DNA from: Anopheles merus
Lineage: Eukaryota; Arthropoda; Insecta; Diptera; Culicidae
Direction: 5' to 3'
Assembly (NCBI RefSeq): GCF_017562075.2
Contig: NC_054083.1
Span: 46,183,269 to 46,247,268, forward strand
DNA length: 64,000 nucleotides
The translations under genes were made by a program, and so were the position numbers. Positions 1 to 12,233 of this stretch are shown here, in pieces (the first letter of the stretch is position 1; each line of letters starts with the position of its first letter). Below the pieces are notes generated by a model that worked only from the letters and a program-made list of their open reading frames with translations, did no database searches and was not told where the DNA came from.

Positions 1-443
1 AAATCATCGTTTCGCTGATTTTAGGTTTTTGTTTCAGCTCCTGCCAGTGTGCTTTTCGTGCCCCCCCCTCCCCCCCCTCCCCCTATCTTCTGCGTGGTTT
101 CCGCCGTACACAGTCTCATTTTCCGGCAAATTGCAGAGGTCGTTCGATGGCAGCAGATTGTTATTTAAATCAGTTTCCGCCTGTCACCGCCTGCCCGCGC
201 GGACTTGCGACGGCACGATGGCAGGCTACGGGCACACAGAACACAGGAAGGGAAAGGAAGCCTCTCGCAAAAGAGGCCTCTCCGTGTGCGACTGTGATGT
301 TGTGGTTTTGTTTTTTGGTTCCGTCGTGTTTCGTCTTTTCGTGGTATGTTTTTATTTTGGGCTCTGTTCCCATCCCTGAGTATGAGGACGCACTGCTGAG
401 CATTGCGGACAGCTAGTGCGACATGCTCGTTGTTTGTCTGCCT

Positions 444-457
444 CCCCCCCCCCCCCC
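444..457. repeat. Poly-C tract
   Basis: An uninterrupted run of 14 C. It is one of many C or G homopolymers of ten or more bases in this window. Confidence 0.9.
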
Positions 458-672
458 GGGGCAGAAGGTGAAACAGAGCGAGAGAGAGGGAGACAGAAGG
501 TGGTATCGTTTTCGCAATGCCACATTACCATAAATGGGTCGAATAGGTTTGAATGTTCGGCTCATTGCACGGAAGTACACTTGCTGGCCCCGGCGTTGCT
601 ATTCCACAAACCACTAGAGCGCCTGGTCGATTGTTGATTGTTTCTCGGTGTTGGCGGCTTTCGGTGTAGCTC

Positions 673-693
673 TTGTTGTTGTTGTTGTTGTTG
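673..693 (+). repeat. (GTT)n trinucleotide microsatellite
   Basis: About seven uninterrupted GTT units. Read on the minus strand it would give a polyglutamine or polyasparagine-like frame, but nothing around it supports a coding exon. Confidence 0.85.
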
Positions 694-811
694 CGTGGTC
701 GAGCAATCGTTTTTCGAGGGGGCAGCTGAGTTGCTTGACTGGGACGCTTCGTTCGATGGTTGCGTTATTGATGAGCCGATACAGGCTGGAGGCATACATT
801 ACTGATGAGTT

Positions 812-832
812 GTTTTTTTTTTTTTTTTTTTT
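812..832 (+). repeat. Poly-T tract
   Basis: About 21 consecutive T. It could be the reverse-oriented tail of an old retro-insertion, but no body sequence or target duplication is visible beside it. Confidence 0.85.
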
Positions 833-1883
833 GTAAGGAAAACAATCAGCAAGCACTACGTTGTGCAGGAGTTGATGACTGAGTAAATATTTATGTATTT
901 TTTCACTAAACAATCTAATCAAAATAGAGCATCCAGTGCGATGATTGTTTTCCTTCCGCTGTAGTTATGCTTTCCACCAGCTACTACGAGGATAAATTGA
1001 AATATTGAACTGCAGCCAAACAAAAGCTGGAGCCTTGCTTTATTTGTAAGCTTTCAATTGGTAAGTGGTAGAAATATATTTTAAATTCCCTATAAAAATT
1101 AATTTTTAAACGAAATTCACTGAATGGCCTCAAATGATCATAATTAACCCACTTCTCGCTCGCTCATTGCCTTAAAGCACAATTGGAACCGATGCTCCAG
1201 TGAAACGCTTTCAATTTTGACCTTTTTTCCATTGCAACGGCAATCACACCCCCTCGCACCCGGTATCGATTGCATCTCAGTCGCCAATTTTCCGCCACAC
1301 CCATCAGCACAATCAATCAATGCTATCAATCAACGTCATACCCGCTTCGCGGGCTTTTGTTTTTCGGTCGTAAATTTATACTTTGCTCGCCTCATTTTTA
1401 CGTTTGGTGATGGTAAATATAATAATTGAGTGTAGGTGTGTGCTCATACTGGTTCTGCTGCAGGCCTGTTTGAAAGGAAATTAAACAAAGCGAACGTCAC
1501 AATGAATGTGGTAAAGAGAGCCCTACGTGCAACGCTGAATTGAAGAAATAAATGGAGCAAAAAAGGGACCATGGACCAGATAAAAACGGCCACCGAAAAT
1601 TATTAATCTATCTGGTATTGCCGGTTGTGTCAATAATGATTTATATCACTTTTGGTTGCACTTTAAACTGAATTGAGCGGGATGGGTTATTTATCTCTCT
1701 TTTATTTTTGACTGGGAATTTGGAATGGTAGAGTATTTGCTTTCGAAACTGTCCATGGACACGAGTATGTTGCACCTCACCAAATTTAAGGATTTCGAAT
1801 GAAAAAAAATCAAACCTTATAATTCATAATTAAAATTGAAAGTCAAACACATTTTGAAACGAGCGTTATAAAATTTCATCTTA

Positions 1884-2414
1884 CAGGGTTTCGAATCATA
1901 TAAGGGAATAGTTCAATCACTTAGGGGAATGTTGCAAATCGGTAGGGTAATGTTGCATGCAAGCTGTGGAAGTTTGCAATCACATAAAGGGGGTGTGGCA
2001 ATCGATGAGGGGAATTTTGCAAGCGTACTGTGGAGCTGTCATCAGACTGTGGGTGCCGCTGTAAATACATCAACATATTTTCGTCAATCTTACTAACTTA
2101 TCATGTTTAATTATGGCTCCGCAGCAGGACTTATTTAGTTTGTCATATGTACAGCTGAATCTCACACGAAAACAACTTCAAATGATGTTTAAAAAAATAT
2201 CATCGTATCAGTATCAGTATCAATTTGAAGCTTTTTACACCGGTACCCACAGTCTGATGACGGCTCCACAGTACGCTTGCAAAATTCCCCTAATCGATTG
2301 CAACACTCGCCTATATGATTGCAAACTTCCACAGCTTACTTATAACATTCCCCTACCGATTTGCAACATTCCTCTCAGTGATTGAACTATTCCCTTATAT
2401 GATTCGAAATCTTG
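1884..2414. mobile_element. Palindromic foldback-like MITE, family A (TA target duplication)
   Basis: Two long inverted arms (about 1884-2058 and 2241-2414) surround a unique 180-bp centre. The ends read CAGGGTTTCGAATC and, inverted, CAAGATTTCGAATC, each bordered by TA (1882-1883 and 2415-2416), which fits a TA target-site duplication. Arm similarity is clear throughout, for example AAGCTGTGGAAGTTTGCAAT in both, but mismatches show age. Each arm is a chain of degenerate units of about 21 bp, such as GAATGTTGCAAATCGGTAGG, so the right arm translates as a seven-residue pattern (CKIPLID, CNTRLYD, YNIPLPI, CNIPLSD). There is no transposase, so it would have moved with an enzyme supplied elsewhere. 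TA duplication suggests a Tc1/mariner-type source; this is inference. Confidence 0.85.
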
Positions 2415-2416
2415 TA

Positions 2417-4280
2417 TTCATTTAGTAATTTCTAACTAAAATCGTAGCCACTTATTATTAGTAGCTGAGGACAATAAGTCATCGAAAGCAACTCATTCTT
2501 TTAGTGTTCATATCGATCAATTTTCCCCTAACACTTGTCAGTGCATTCTTTTGTCAATTTGATCCTCTGCCTGTCGTCAAACAGGGACGCTTGCATGTGG
2601 CATCAGTTGCAACCATACCGGCAAGCTGTATGAGATGTTTCAACGGAAATCGCACTTCTCCTTTAGGCAAAAGTACAAAAACGGTTCGTGAGTAGAGGAT
2701 CGAAATTGTCAGGCGGCCAGCAAACATAGTTCCAATCTGCCGCTGCAAATAATTGATGGCACGTCCAGTGAACGGCGACAGATAGTCACCGCTTTGAGAT
2801 CCATTAAATTTGTCCTATATAGTGAACACTTCTCGGAGGACAGCAAAAAAAAAAAACGATGAAGAACAACCTGAAAAGCTCACATACAGCTCTTCTACAA
2901 ACGCACAACAAACTCCGCTCCGTTTCATAATAGGTTGTGGGGGGAAAACTAGTACCAATCCAGGTGAATATAAAACGAGTAGCATGTACAATGCGCATAA
3001 AAATGCAGCATGAGAAAGTGCAACGCTGGTTTCCGCACACAGCTTTCCATCGCTCTTCAATGCCGAAGGGGAAATATTCATACCGAGAATGTTGCAACGT
3101 TCTGGTGGTCCTTTTTCTTTCTGCCTCAGCCATCATCACATCCATTAGCAACGACTCTCTAACATTGTTACCGCGACAGATCGACAAGTCATTCCGCTGC
3201 AACAAACGTGTAGTCCGCGTTGTGCCACCTGGATTAAAAATCTATTTCACCTTCATCAGACAAAAACGAGAACTAACGGGGTTGCTTTTTTGTCCCTAGT
3301 ATATGCAACAGCGGTACTCGGTTCGAGGGATGAAGCAGCTCTGGAAACTGTCACTAGTGTACAGATCGTTCATTTCAATTGAAGTCAGTTGGAACGGTAG
3401 CTGTATAAACGCTCTAAATTATTAAAGAATCGAACTAAGAGTGGTTCCTATCAACATAAAAATAAACATTTCCTGTACTTTATGTATTGGTCGTAATATA
3501 TTGTTCTATTAGAAGCTGTAAATTATCAGTAATTTTATTAAATATTCCTGCACAGTTATTTTTATACTAAAAACCACACACTTGCCTTCATACGATGAAG
3601 GGTTGTAAAAAAACCGAAATTAACATAAACTTCATAACAAATTGATGAATTCAATAACCATTCCACCACTGCTGAAGCTTCCTTAGTGAGCTTTCTGCAC
3701 TCTTCGTGCTAAGCACCATGGCAGCAGCGCCACACCACGTCACACATCTGTCAAACGGCAAGCTGACAGTGTTCGGTGACGAATTGATCGAAAATCAAAA
3801 GATACGACCGTGTGGTTTCACATGTGTCAATCCAATGTGTTGTGCAGCTGTCTGACAGCGTGGCCTAGATATTTTGCGTATTTGGTCGACAATGATTGAG
3901 ATTGTATTGATTATTTGGTTTTTTAGGATGATCTGACTTTTATTTTAAAGCAAAATCACCAAAAATAAAATCAAATCACTCGGTAATGATCATTACCCCT
4001 CTCAATGATTAAAGATCAATATAATGATCCCCCAAAGTAGAACGTTCACTGTAATGATGTGTAATCGCTGCCAACTTCTCTCAGATAACAAAGTAATTGA
4101 AATGCGTCCCCAAACTTGCAATAACAGTCGCCCCCAACATCGTCGTGCGTGTCGAACGATTTCCAAGAAGCAACAAAAAAAAATTCCACCTTTCTCCCTT
4201 AAGAGTTTAGCACAGTGCAAAAGGACCGACAAGAAACGTGAAAAAAAAACCAACCTACCACACCAAATTGATAAAAGCTC
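2417..4280. other. Non-coding sequence, presumed intron
   Basis: AT-rich, with no exon or RNA gene recognised. It contains a 16-bp perfect palindrome at 3982-3997, listed separately, and scattered A and T runs. Confidence 0.55.
3982..3997. promoter_or_regulatory. Palindromic TAAT/ATTA site, possible homeodomain dimer site
   Basis: GGTAATGATCATTACC is a perfect 16-bp palindrome holding two inverted TAAT cores four bases apart. More ATGATT and AATGATC words follow within 40 bp. Homeodomain proteins bind TAAT cores, and paired sites often bind dimers. Function is not shown by sequence alone. Confidence 0.25.
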
Positions 4281-5560
4281 GTAACGCTCTCGTACGCGAC
4301 AATGTCCCCGTAGTCTGTGCTGGTCATTGAATGGTAATCATTTCCATCGGCTCGTTCCCGCGCACGTACGAACATAATCGTCACGGCGAGCACGAGACGG
4401 CGGCCAAAAATTACCGCCAACTTGGGGCGCGGAACTCGTTCGCCGGCAGACACCCAGGCAAGACCGAGCCAATTGAATGTTTCTATGTGTTGGTGTGTCG
4501 CTACAAAGCACTCACCTCCCCATCGGAAGGAAGCAGGACAGGGCAGGAAGCGAAACGTGTTCTCGTCATCACATCGTTGAGATAAATACCGCTTTCGCCG
4601 GGACAAATCGAACCACCGGCACAAGAAGTTAATGGGAACGTGCCTGAAACGAGCGCGCCTATTGATTGCGGGTGGGCGGATGGGGCACACGAGCAAAACA
4701 CGACTTCAGCCCGGAAGCGCCAGGAACTGCGGTGGCAGCGCGGACTGGAGCGCGCAGTGGAAATAATGTCACGGTCGGGTGGCACCAAAGCTCTTCCCCT
4801 TGGTCCGCTGCGATCCGCGGGAAATCCGCCCGAGCGCAATCAGTTTCCTGGCGCTCGACAAGGAATGAAAGAGATTGGGGCGAAAAAAGATTGGAAATTG
4901 AAGGGGGAAAGAGGGAGGAGTAGGAAGTGGAACCGGAAAAATCAAAAATGAAAATCGAGCAAGCACGAGCGCAACATCCTGTTCCGTTCCGTGCGACGGC
5001 GGCCGTGTTTTGCATTTGCGCAACGAGCGCGACCACCACCACCACCACCACGAACCCGATCGCGAGCGGAACGAACGATTAGAGGATGGCAAATTATTTT
5101 TTTCCTGCTCGCTACCATCCCCTCGTCATGCGACAAACGACAATTGTGAAAATAGTTATGCACCGTACACAATTAATTTCCGCTCCGCATAAATAGTGAC
5201 GCAGGGACCAACTCGTTCAATCCGTTCGCTCTCTGGCCGGGCACGTTTTGCGGCCCCCGGGCTGGCTCAGCAGCGTGCCATTTTTCTGTCACTGGGGTTG
5301 AAAGGTTTGGTCGTTTTTTTTTTGTGTGTTCCACATCCGAGCCACACCTTTTTCTTCTGCTTGTTTTGTTTTGTTTGTGACAAGAGTTTTCCCGGGCACT
5401 AGCGCTGCAAAAGAACATCCGCCAGCCACAAGGTACAAAAAAGTGAGCCAAACAAATCACAACATCGATGAGCGGCTGGACGTGTTGAGAAAATGTGGAA
5501 AACTGTCCATTTCGAGGCCGAAAAAGCTCGTACGCGCGCTCTAAACGGTCCCTTTGCACC
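4281..5560. other. GC-rich block without a recognised gene
   Basis: Clearly more GC- and CpG-rich than its flanks, so open frames of 80-165 codons occur on both strands and overlap each other. None has a recognisable domain, and none shows a consistent start plus splice signals. A (CAC)n run lies at 5032-5051. The block may be regulatory or simply compositional. Confidence 0.5.
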
Positions 5561-7381
5561 ACGTTAATGGTGAACAATCACGCACCACCGGACCTGGGTG
5601 GCAGTGTGAGAGCTGAGATGCAGTGTGCCAAGGGGAAAAAATCCCGTTCCTTCCACCTGCACGTTTAGGCACGTTGCCGCGGGACAGGAGATTGTTGGAA
5701 AGTTTTTCAGTTTAATATTTATGAAGCAGAATTAGAGACCGCTGGAAAGCTCAAGTGGAGGAAAAGCCTCGAGCTCGGAACACCGGCAAGGGGTGGGAAA
5801 ATGGCTGCAATATGAATGAGAACACATCAGCCGGGACACATTCGAGGACACACCGGCTTGTGGTGGTGGCGGTTTTTGCTCCGACAGATGCAGATGCAGA
5901 GCGCTCGGAAGCCAGGGAAGCAATGCCAACGCTGGGGGAGAGCAAATCAGAAAGCCACCGGTGAAAAGTGAAACTCGAAAGGGTGGGAAGAAGCAGACAG
6001 AGGGTTTGTTAGCGAAGAATAAACCCCGGTGGGGATTATTTCCCTCTCTTTCACGAGCAATTTCGCAGAGCACTTCACTGGCAGTGTGGTTGAGGGGAGG
6101 CGCAGGGCGAAATAATTCCCATACATGAATTTATAACACCGGGGGATGGTTAGAGGCAGCGGAGAGGGAAATGGAAGGAAGAGGAAGAGGAACCCCCACG
6201 AAAGAGATAACGAGTGTACGAAAATCTGTATCGATCGAAGAATGCCCATTAATGATTTATGTCAATCGATTGTTTCTGCTGGTAGCACGGCTGCAGCAAC
6301 ACGTCCATCAAGGTGAGGCATCCAGCATAACCATCCATCCAAGCAGAAGTTTTTCTTTGCAGAAGATGTAAATGAAATTGGCATGTGGGTGGTATTGTTT
6401 TTTGTATGGGGGAAAGGGAAGCAAACACGTGAGAGCGAGTGAGACCGATTATCGAAAGCGAGTGTGCACGACCGTGGGAAGCTTTCGCAGGAGTGAATGC
6501 AAATTTAATGAGCTCACGTTGCGATGCGCGCGGCATGATGGATCGCGCGATTGCCATGGTGATGGGTTTGGTGCTTTGTGTGTTGTGTGTGTGTGTGTGG
6601 GTACGTTTTTGGCCCGCACTGCTCCATATCACTGTCGCAGTAATTGGATGGTTTGAGTCTTTGCTTGTATATATGTTTTAAATGTTTCTTTTTTTTTTGT
6701 TTCTTCGTAAACATACTTTCAAGCGCGGATTCTCGATATGATGATATTGAATATTCTAACAGCGATGCAGATGTGATGACTTTTGATTATTATTTTGCAA
6801 TGGGATTACAGCTGCCGGTGGTTGAAGTCGTATGGGACGGTGGCGGGGAGGTACTTTTTCTGGTGTTTTGAGTGCAATTTATTATTTATGCTTTCATCGC
6901 GCCATCACCTGACGTTGGTGTGATGCAACGTTTTAACGAGCTCGCACACACACACACACACACAGGAAAATGTGCGGTAATGTTGATTTGGTTGGAGTTA
7001 TTTCATTAATCATACACCTGCCTGATGCTTCTACTAATGCACATTGTGGATAAGATCTCTTTTTAATACTTAACCTAATGAATAAGGTTAAAATATGTTC
7101 AGAATACAAGCAAATGTGAATGAGTTTTGAGAATGGATTTCATTAATTTCGTTTGCTTATAGCTAACTTCGCATAAAATTGTCTTTGTAAAGCATTTTCT
7201 CTAAACCATGTAATATTTTGTCGCGAAACTGAGGTTATCATACTTCAAATTTGCTTGGTCCTTGATCGTTCATTGAACTGTCTCTATTAAAAAAAATTAG
7301 TATTTTACCAATCGTTTGCCCTTTTTTTTAACAATACCAGAAATCATTCTTAAAGTAAAACGAATGCACTCGCACAGCAAA
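5561..7381. other. Non-coding sequence, presumed intron
   Basis: No exon seen on either strand. It contains a short TG-rich run near 6577-6600 and a (CA)n run at 6944-6964. From about 7000 to the donor at 7387 it is AT-rich, as expected for intron sequence downstream of a minus-strand donor. Confidence 0.55.
6944..6964 (+). repeat. (CA)n microsatellite
   Basis: About ten uninterrupted CA units. Confidence 0.9.
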
Positions 7382-7387
7382 ACTTAC
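7382..7387 (-). other. Splice donor GTAAGT
   Basis: On the minus strand the exon ends GAGGATAG and is followed by GTAAGTTTT, a consensus 5' splice site. It cuts the reading frame after the first base of a codon (phase 1). Confidence 0.6.
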
Positions 7388-7490
7388 CTATCCTCGCCTC
7401 GGTCAGCTTAACACAGCACGTTGCTACCAGGAAGCAAACCCATGTTAACGCTATGCCCGGGAAGACCTTCAATAGCCTATTGAGGTCCAT
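7388..7490 (-). CDS. First coding exon of a putative secreted or cell-surface protein (signal peptide)
   Basis: The exon encodes 34 complete codons plus one base and ends at a consensus donor. The product starts MDLNRLLK, a short basic N-region, followed by about 19 mostly hydrophobic residues (VFPGIALTWVCFLVATCCV) and then KLTEARI, so signal-peptidase cleavage after TEA is plausible. The start context is TTACAATGG. An in-frame upstream ATG at 7523 would add 11 residues (MKHNGYPGTLT) and bury the signal sequence, so 7490 is preferred. A phase-1 intron directly after a signal-peptide exon is typical of genes for Ig-domain and other extracellular proteins; that is general knowledge and not an identification. 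No downstream exon is recognised between 7387 and 1, so intron 1 would exceed 7.3 kb and the rest lies outside the window. The family is unknown. It could still be a chance ORF, but start, hydrophobic core and donor agree. Confidence 0.5.
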
Positions 7491-7716
7491 TGTAAGTGTC
7501 CCAGGATATCCATTATGTTTCATGTAATCAACATGGAAACGGAGCAGAGCAATCCGCTGGCCGCATTCGATGCAACTCCGGAAAGCAATTCCGGCGGAGA
7601 AAACCAAAATCCACTGCAGGCTAGCAGGGAGAACGCACGCACAACACTTCCTCAACGCACACTCGCGGTTCACTTGGCAAGCAAGTTTATATCTGCGGGA
7701 GCTTTTTCACTTCACT
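7491..7716 (-). promoter_or_regulatory. Possible 5' UTR and transcription start for the 7490 exon
   Basis: On the minus strand, TCAGTG at 7718-7713 resembles the insect initiator (TCAGTY), with the presumed +1 A at 7716. There is no TATA box at -30. The 225 bp down to the ATG lacks a strong acceptor, so exon 1 may be continuous with this leader. A downstream promoter element at the exact expected spacing is not seen, so the start is tentative. Confidence 0.25.
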
Positions 7717-8107
7717 GATTGTTGGTTTAGTGTTTGTTTTTTTCCAACCGTTTGGATATCTAAAAAAAGCACAGGGAAATAAATTATTTATAATCACTTG
7801 CATGCAAAGAGCTGATAACAAAGGAGCAGGTAGTATAAGTTTCAAATAGCCTAAAATTATTACTAAACAACACTCTTCGTCGCCTACATTTGCACACACA
7901 CAGTTCCACACAGTTTTGACATACATTGTCGTCACAGCTTCGGTAGCCTTAAGCTATTTTTATTTTCTAAACACCAATTTACCAAACTCTTCCTATTAGC
8001 CGTCTTTTTTTTTCACCGTTCCTTGCGCACAAGAAGCTGTCGGTTGCTTATTGACACGCACCGGAAGGCAGCCGATAATAGTTCGCGTTCACTCACAAGA
8101 CGCAACA

Positions 8108-8131
8108 AACACACACACACACACACACACA
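8108..8131 (+). repeat. (CA)n microsatellite
   Basis: Twelve uninterrupted CA units, about 390 bp upstream of the possible start site of the minus-strand gene. Confidence 0.9.
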
Positions 8132-10294
8132 GGTGAAACATTTCACTCCGCTTGTCACTTTCGTTTCACTCGACACGCGCCAAGGCAAAGTAAATGAAGT
8201 AGATTAAAAATTAATACACGAGCCAATAGGAGTTGAACACACCTGGATCCGTGCACCTGCTGGAGGTGTGACATCCAGCAGTTTCGAAGGGCTTTACTTG
8301 AGAGGGGGAACTGTCATCGAATGCGGTTCCCGTGCACGGGTGTAGTGGGCCCGGCTGTCTGCCGTTATGTATTATAAATGTCTAAAAATATCCAAACATT
8401 CCCATTCGTCGAAGTGTATTCATATTTTATCAACGCCTGCTTTTCTACTGCCTTTAGGGCAACAAGCTTGTCGTGAAGATAACAAAAAAGCGCAGACAAC
8501 GAGTTGTCATTAAACAGTGGAAAACAAACATTTCAAAAACTATTTTCAGCCTCTAGCTTTGTTGCTATTTCCATCAAAATGTTTGCTCCCCAAAAGTGTC
8601 CTTTTCAAACAGGAGCTTTCTAAAACAGCTTAAAGTCATCAACAAGAACAAAAACCATAATCGATAAAAACGGGTTTTTGCTTATCCAGTGGGCATGAAA
8701 AAAGAGGGCTCGCTTTAAGTGGTTGATTACGATTATTGCGCTTGCCTGTTTGGCAGTCGGGAAGGAGCGTGTTCAAAGTGTTCCGTTTTCGTGCATGGTT
8801 TTCATTTTGCTGCTTTCGGTGACATTTGGTAGAGCGTGTTTTTCGTGTGTTTTTTTTTTGCCACATAGCTGCATTTAACTTTCCACTTCAGCTGCCTGGT
8901 CAACCTGCAACGAAACAAGAACCAACAAGAACGAATGGTTAAACAAGGAATGTTTTATAAAAACTCTTTCAGAAGAAGGACAGAACGAATGAAGGTGGTG
9001 CTGTGACAGTTTTTGTGTGTGCCTAGAAAATCATCGAAAAAAAGGAAAGTTTTGCCAAAGGAAAGCCGTTGACGATCGGAGTTTTTGAGGCCAGCTTTTA
9101 TTGGCGTTGAATTAATTTTGCACCCTAGCTTCCTTATTTATTCTTTAATGGGGCTTTTTGGTTCGGTTTCCGGTCCAAAAGCAGGTTTTGTTTTTACGAT
9201 TTTGTTTAGCTCAGCACCCTTTCGTCGGAATGGAATTGGAAGTGAAAATGGTAAAAAAGGATTACTGAACAAGAAAATGATTACAATCCCATAAACATCC
9301 AGGCTTCACGGCGCATTATAGTTTTATGTGGGAAGTTTAGTGTTTACAAATTCAAAAAAAATATATATTCAATTTTCAAGCTCCTCCATAGTATTAGTAA
9401 CTGTTGTTTAATCCAACATTTTAGTAAAAAAAAAAAAACACTGTCACACTTACTGTTCTACAAACCCTCTTTTCCTCTAACTCAACCTGACCTTCCCCCT
9501 CGCAAAACGATATCCCCTAATTGCATAATCAAAGTGGAAAAATACGACCGCAACAACCCAACTGCCGTGGGTTGGCCGTAAAAATCGTTGCTTTATTAAA
9601 CCAGCGCCATGTTTATCTTTCACCCGCGCCAGCCGAAATTATTCAATCATCTCTACTTCCTTTGGAAACCGGGCGCACACTCTCGGATGTCGGAGCCCGT
9701 GTTCGTGAGTGCAAATTTTGCTTCATCAAACCCTTTTCTGCTTCTGTCTACTCCCGTCCTTTAAGCAAAATACACACACACACACACATACAGAGCGAGC
9801 ACTGTGCCATTTATTATTCATCGCAATTTGTGGCCTCAATTGTGGCCTTGCCAAACAAATCATATCCATTTATTCCGCATCATTTCGATCCATCCGAGTT
9901 TTCGAGCTCGCTCGGCTCGTCGGTCGGCTGCTTACGTGCGGGCGCAAGCAGCAAAAACGAGTGTAGGATTCAAATCACCCTCCAGGGGGCGAGAGATCGG
10001 GGGGGGGGGAGAGCATAATTGCCACACAAAAGCGGCACGGTAGCGGCGAGCGAGCGGAAGGAAAATTGCGGCATCACGTCTTTGTGTTCGGACGCTCTGC
10101 GAAAAGCTTTGGAAACGCACCGAGCTTTTGAAGTTGCCGTTGCACGGGTGAGAGCGGGGGAGGGGGAGCGAAGGAAGCGACACAAGATTGCAGTTATAGA
10201 TAAAATGCCAACCACGGTCAGCTTGCTGGCAGGAGGTAGAAGGTACGGCCGGGATCATGTCTCGTACGCTGAGTTATGCTAACGACTTAAATAC

Positions 10295-10328
10295 GCCGCC
10301 GCCGACGACGACGACGACGATGATGACG
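10295..10328 (+). repeat. GCC/GAC trinucleotide run
   Basis: GCC units pass into GAC and GAT units. The run directly precedes an ATG with a short hydrophobic open frame (to 10556), which is discussed as a weak smORF. Confidence 0.8.
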
Positions 10329-12233
10329 AGGTTAGTTTGTGCTCTGATTTTTTGTACTCTTATTATACACCGCTACTCCAACCAACCGGTGGCTTGGGCC
10401 AAACGGAACAGATTACACAAGCAACTCCCCAACCCCAACCGCACCGAAAAGAAACCGTCGGTCCGTCAAGGAGCGATTGGTAAAAATTACATAAGGACCC
10501 AGACGAGTTTAGTGAAATTGCTCACTTCCTTCCTAACGGGACGGGCCCGGGCGTAACGATTGCCAGAAACATCCTTCGCCCGAATGCTCCATACTGTTTA
10601 GAGAACTGACATTTTTTTTTCGGTGCCAAATGGAGGGCATTGTTTGTTTGCAGGTTGAAGGTTTTGGGCTGATGAACGGGGAAGGGGCGGCGGTGCGCGT
10701 TCAAGGTAAGCCCCGTTTTTGTAACGATCGTCCGTAGTTGGAATCGGAAATGCTAAAGCAGACGCAACTGCGTAAAGGTAAACGCATAAATGCTAAGCAA
10801 ACTAGCGAGGCCCTCCGCCCGTTCTGGATGAGTTCCGTGGAAAAGTGCCAACACACACGCACGCACACAGACAAACCTACACAACCCATGGTGGACGGTG
10901 GTGCGTCTTAAGCGGATTAAAATTATCGCGTTACGTGTCGTGAAGCTATAATTATTAACATATTTTCCTTCCAACGGTTCCACGTTTTCCTTTGTCCCCC
11001 TGCTGCAAGGGGAGCTGGTTTTCTTTTTCTTTTCTATCTTTTTGTATAATTCCCGCACACATTTCCTATGAAGCCCCTAGCACCCCCGCCCCCTTGAGCG
11101 CAGCTTTATGTAAGATAGTCGATGTAAAGGAAATCGAGAGTGAAGGTGGCACTACCGAATTAAAGCAAGGAGCGCACGCTTACGCCAAAAATCGTCCTTT
11201 CCGACCCATTTCCTTCGCCCAATCTGGCACAAGTGGGCGCAGCAGTACGATTCCACCTGAGGTGAGCTTCGGGCGGGAAAGATAATTTTAATCCACTTAC
11301 ACAAAACAGAGGGCTCGGAACCATCGGGCGACACGGGTGCTTTACTTTGCAAGTTGCCAGTTCCGCCTCGGTGGGATTGGGGAATTTTTCCCTATTTTTG
11401 GGAGGGGCTTTTTTCTTCTTGTTTTCTTTTTTTTTGCCCTTAAGGCAGCAATACCAATGCAATGCTTGGATGCCCTGTTCGTTGCAGGTAAGGTAGGCAT
11501 AGGCAAAGATTATTCCATAAAGGGATTAGCTTAAGCGACCGCGAAGGGCGCGAGCGGGCGCGAACGTCTCCGCTTTTGGAGGAGGAAAAAACAACACTAC
11601 CACCACTGTTCGGCGGATTAATTGGAGGAAAATTAGTGAAACAACGAAAGTCGGTTAGCGGGGCAGAGGAATTAGTTTTGCTTAATCCTAGTTCTTTTTT
11701 TTTTTGCTGGAAGCCATGGTGCAGGATGGTTGATTGATTTTTTAATTCAAGAGATTGGACAATTGGAGTGGGAGAAAGCTCTTGCAATTGGCGTGGTGTT
11801 TTGGGTAGGAAAATTGGGAGTTGATTTTGAGAAAACCAACAGCTGTCGAAATCTTCTTAGTGCTGTCACAAATAGGAATATGCTAATCCTATCACCCAGT
11901 TCGGCGAATATGAAATTTAATTAATTTTAGCATTACTATAACTGCCAACTTATTTGAGGGCTCTTAGAATTCTTAAGCTTCGAAAATAAACTAGATAAAC
12001 CCACGGGTCAGAGTATAAGCATAAACCTTCATTTATTTTAGTTCATAGGTTCATTCTACTTCATTTTAGATCAATCATAAATGAAATAGAACTAGTTGTC
12101 ATAGTCATTATCAATTGATTCTTAAACTTAATTATTGAGTTTTTCTCCCCTTTCAGTACCATCCATACTTCAACAACCATTTTAATTTTATTGAATAATT
12201 ACCATAACAATATAGATATTTTCTTCTACATTA

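Larger units (their letters stand above)
1..1883. other. Non-coding sequence, presumed intron
   Basis: No exon is recognised on either strand. The stretch holds two C-rich runs (61-84 and 444-457), a (GTT)n run at 673-693 and a T run at 812-832. From about 860 onward it becomes AT-rich. If the minus-strand exon at 7490-7388 is real, this is part of that gene's first intron; that placement is inference. Confidence 0.6.
7717..12231. other. Non-coding sequence upstream of the signal-peptide exon
   Basis: If the 7490 exon is real, this is its upstream region. It holds (CA)n runs at 8108-8131 and 9771-9788 and a GAC-rich trinucleotide run at 10295-10328. A GC-rich part (about 9900-11600) gives short overlapping open frames. 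No exon is supported on either strand. Confidence 0.5.

Noticed and set aside
2113..2385. 90-codon frame with CN.PL heptads
   Set aside because: Translation of the right arm of MITE family A.
6079..6098. TGGCAGTGTGGTTGAGG resembles the miR-34 5' half
   Set aside because: Only the first 13-14 bases match and no star arm or hairpin is present.
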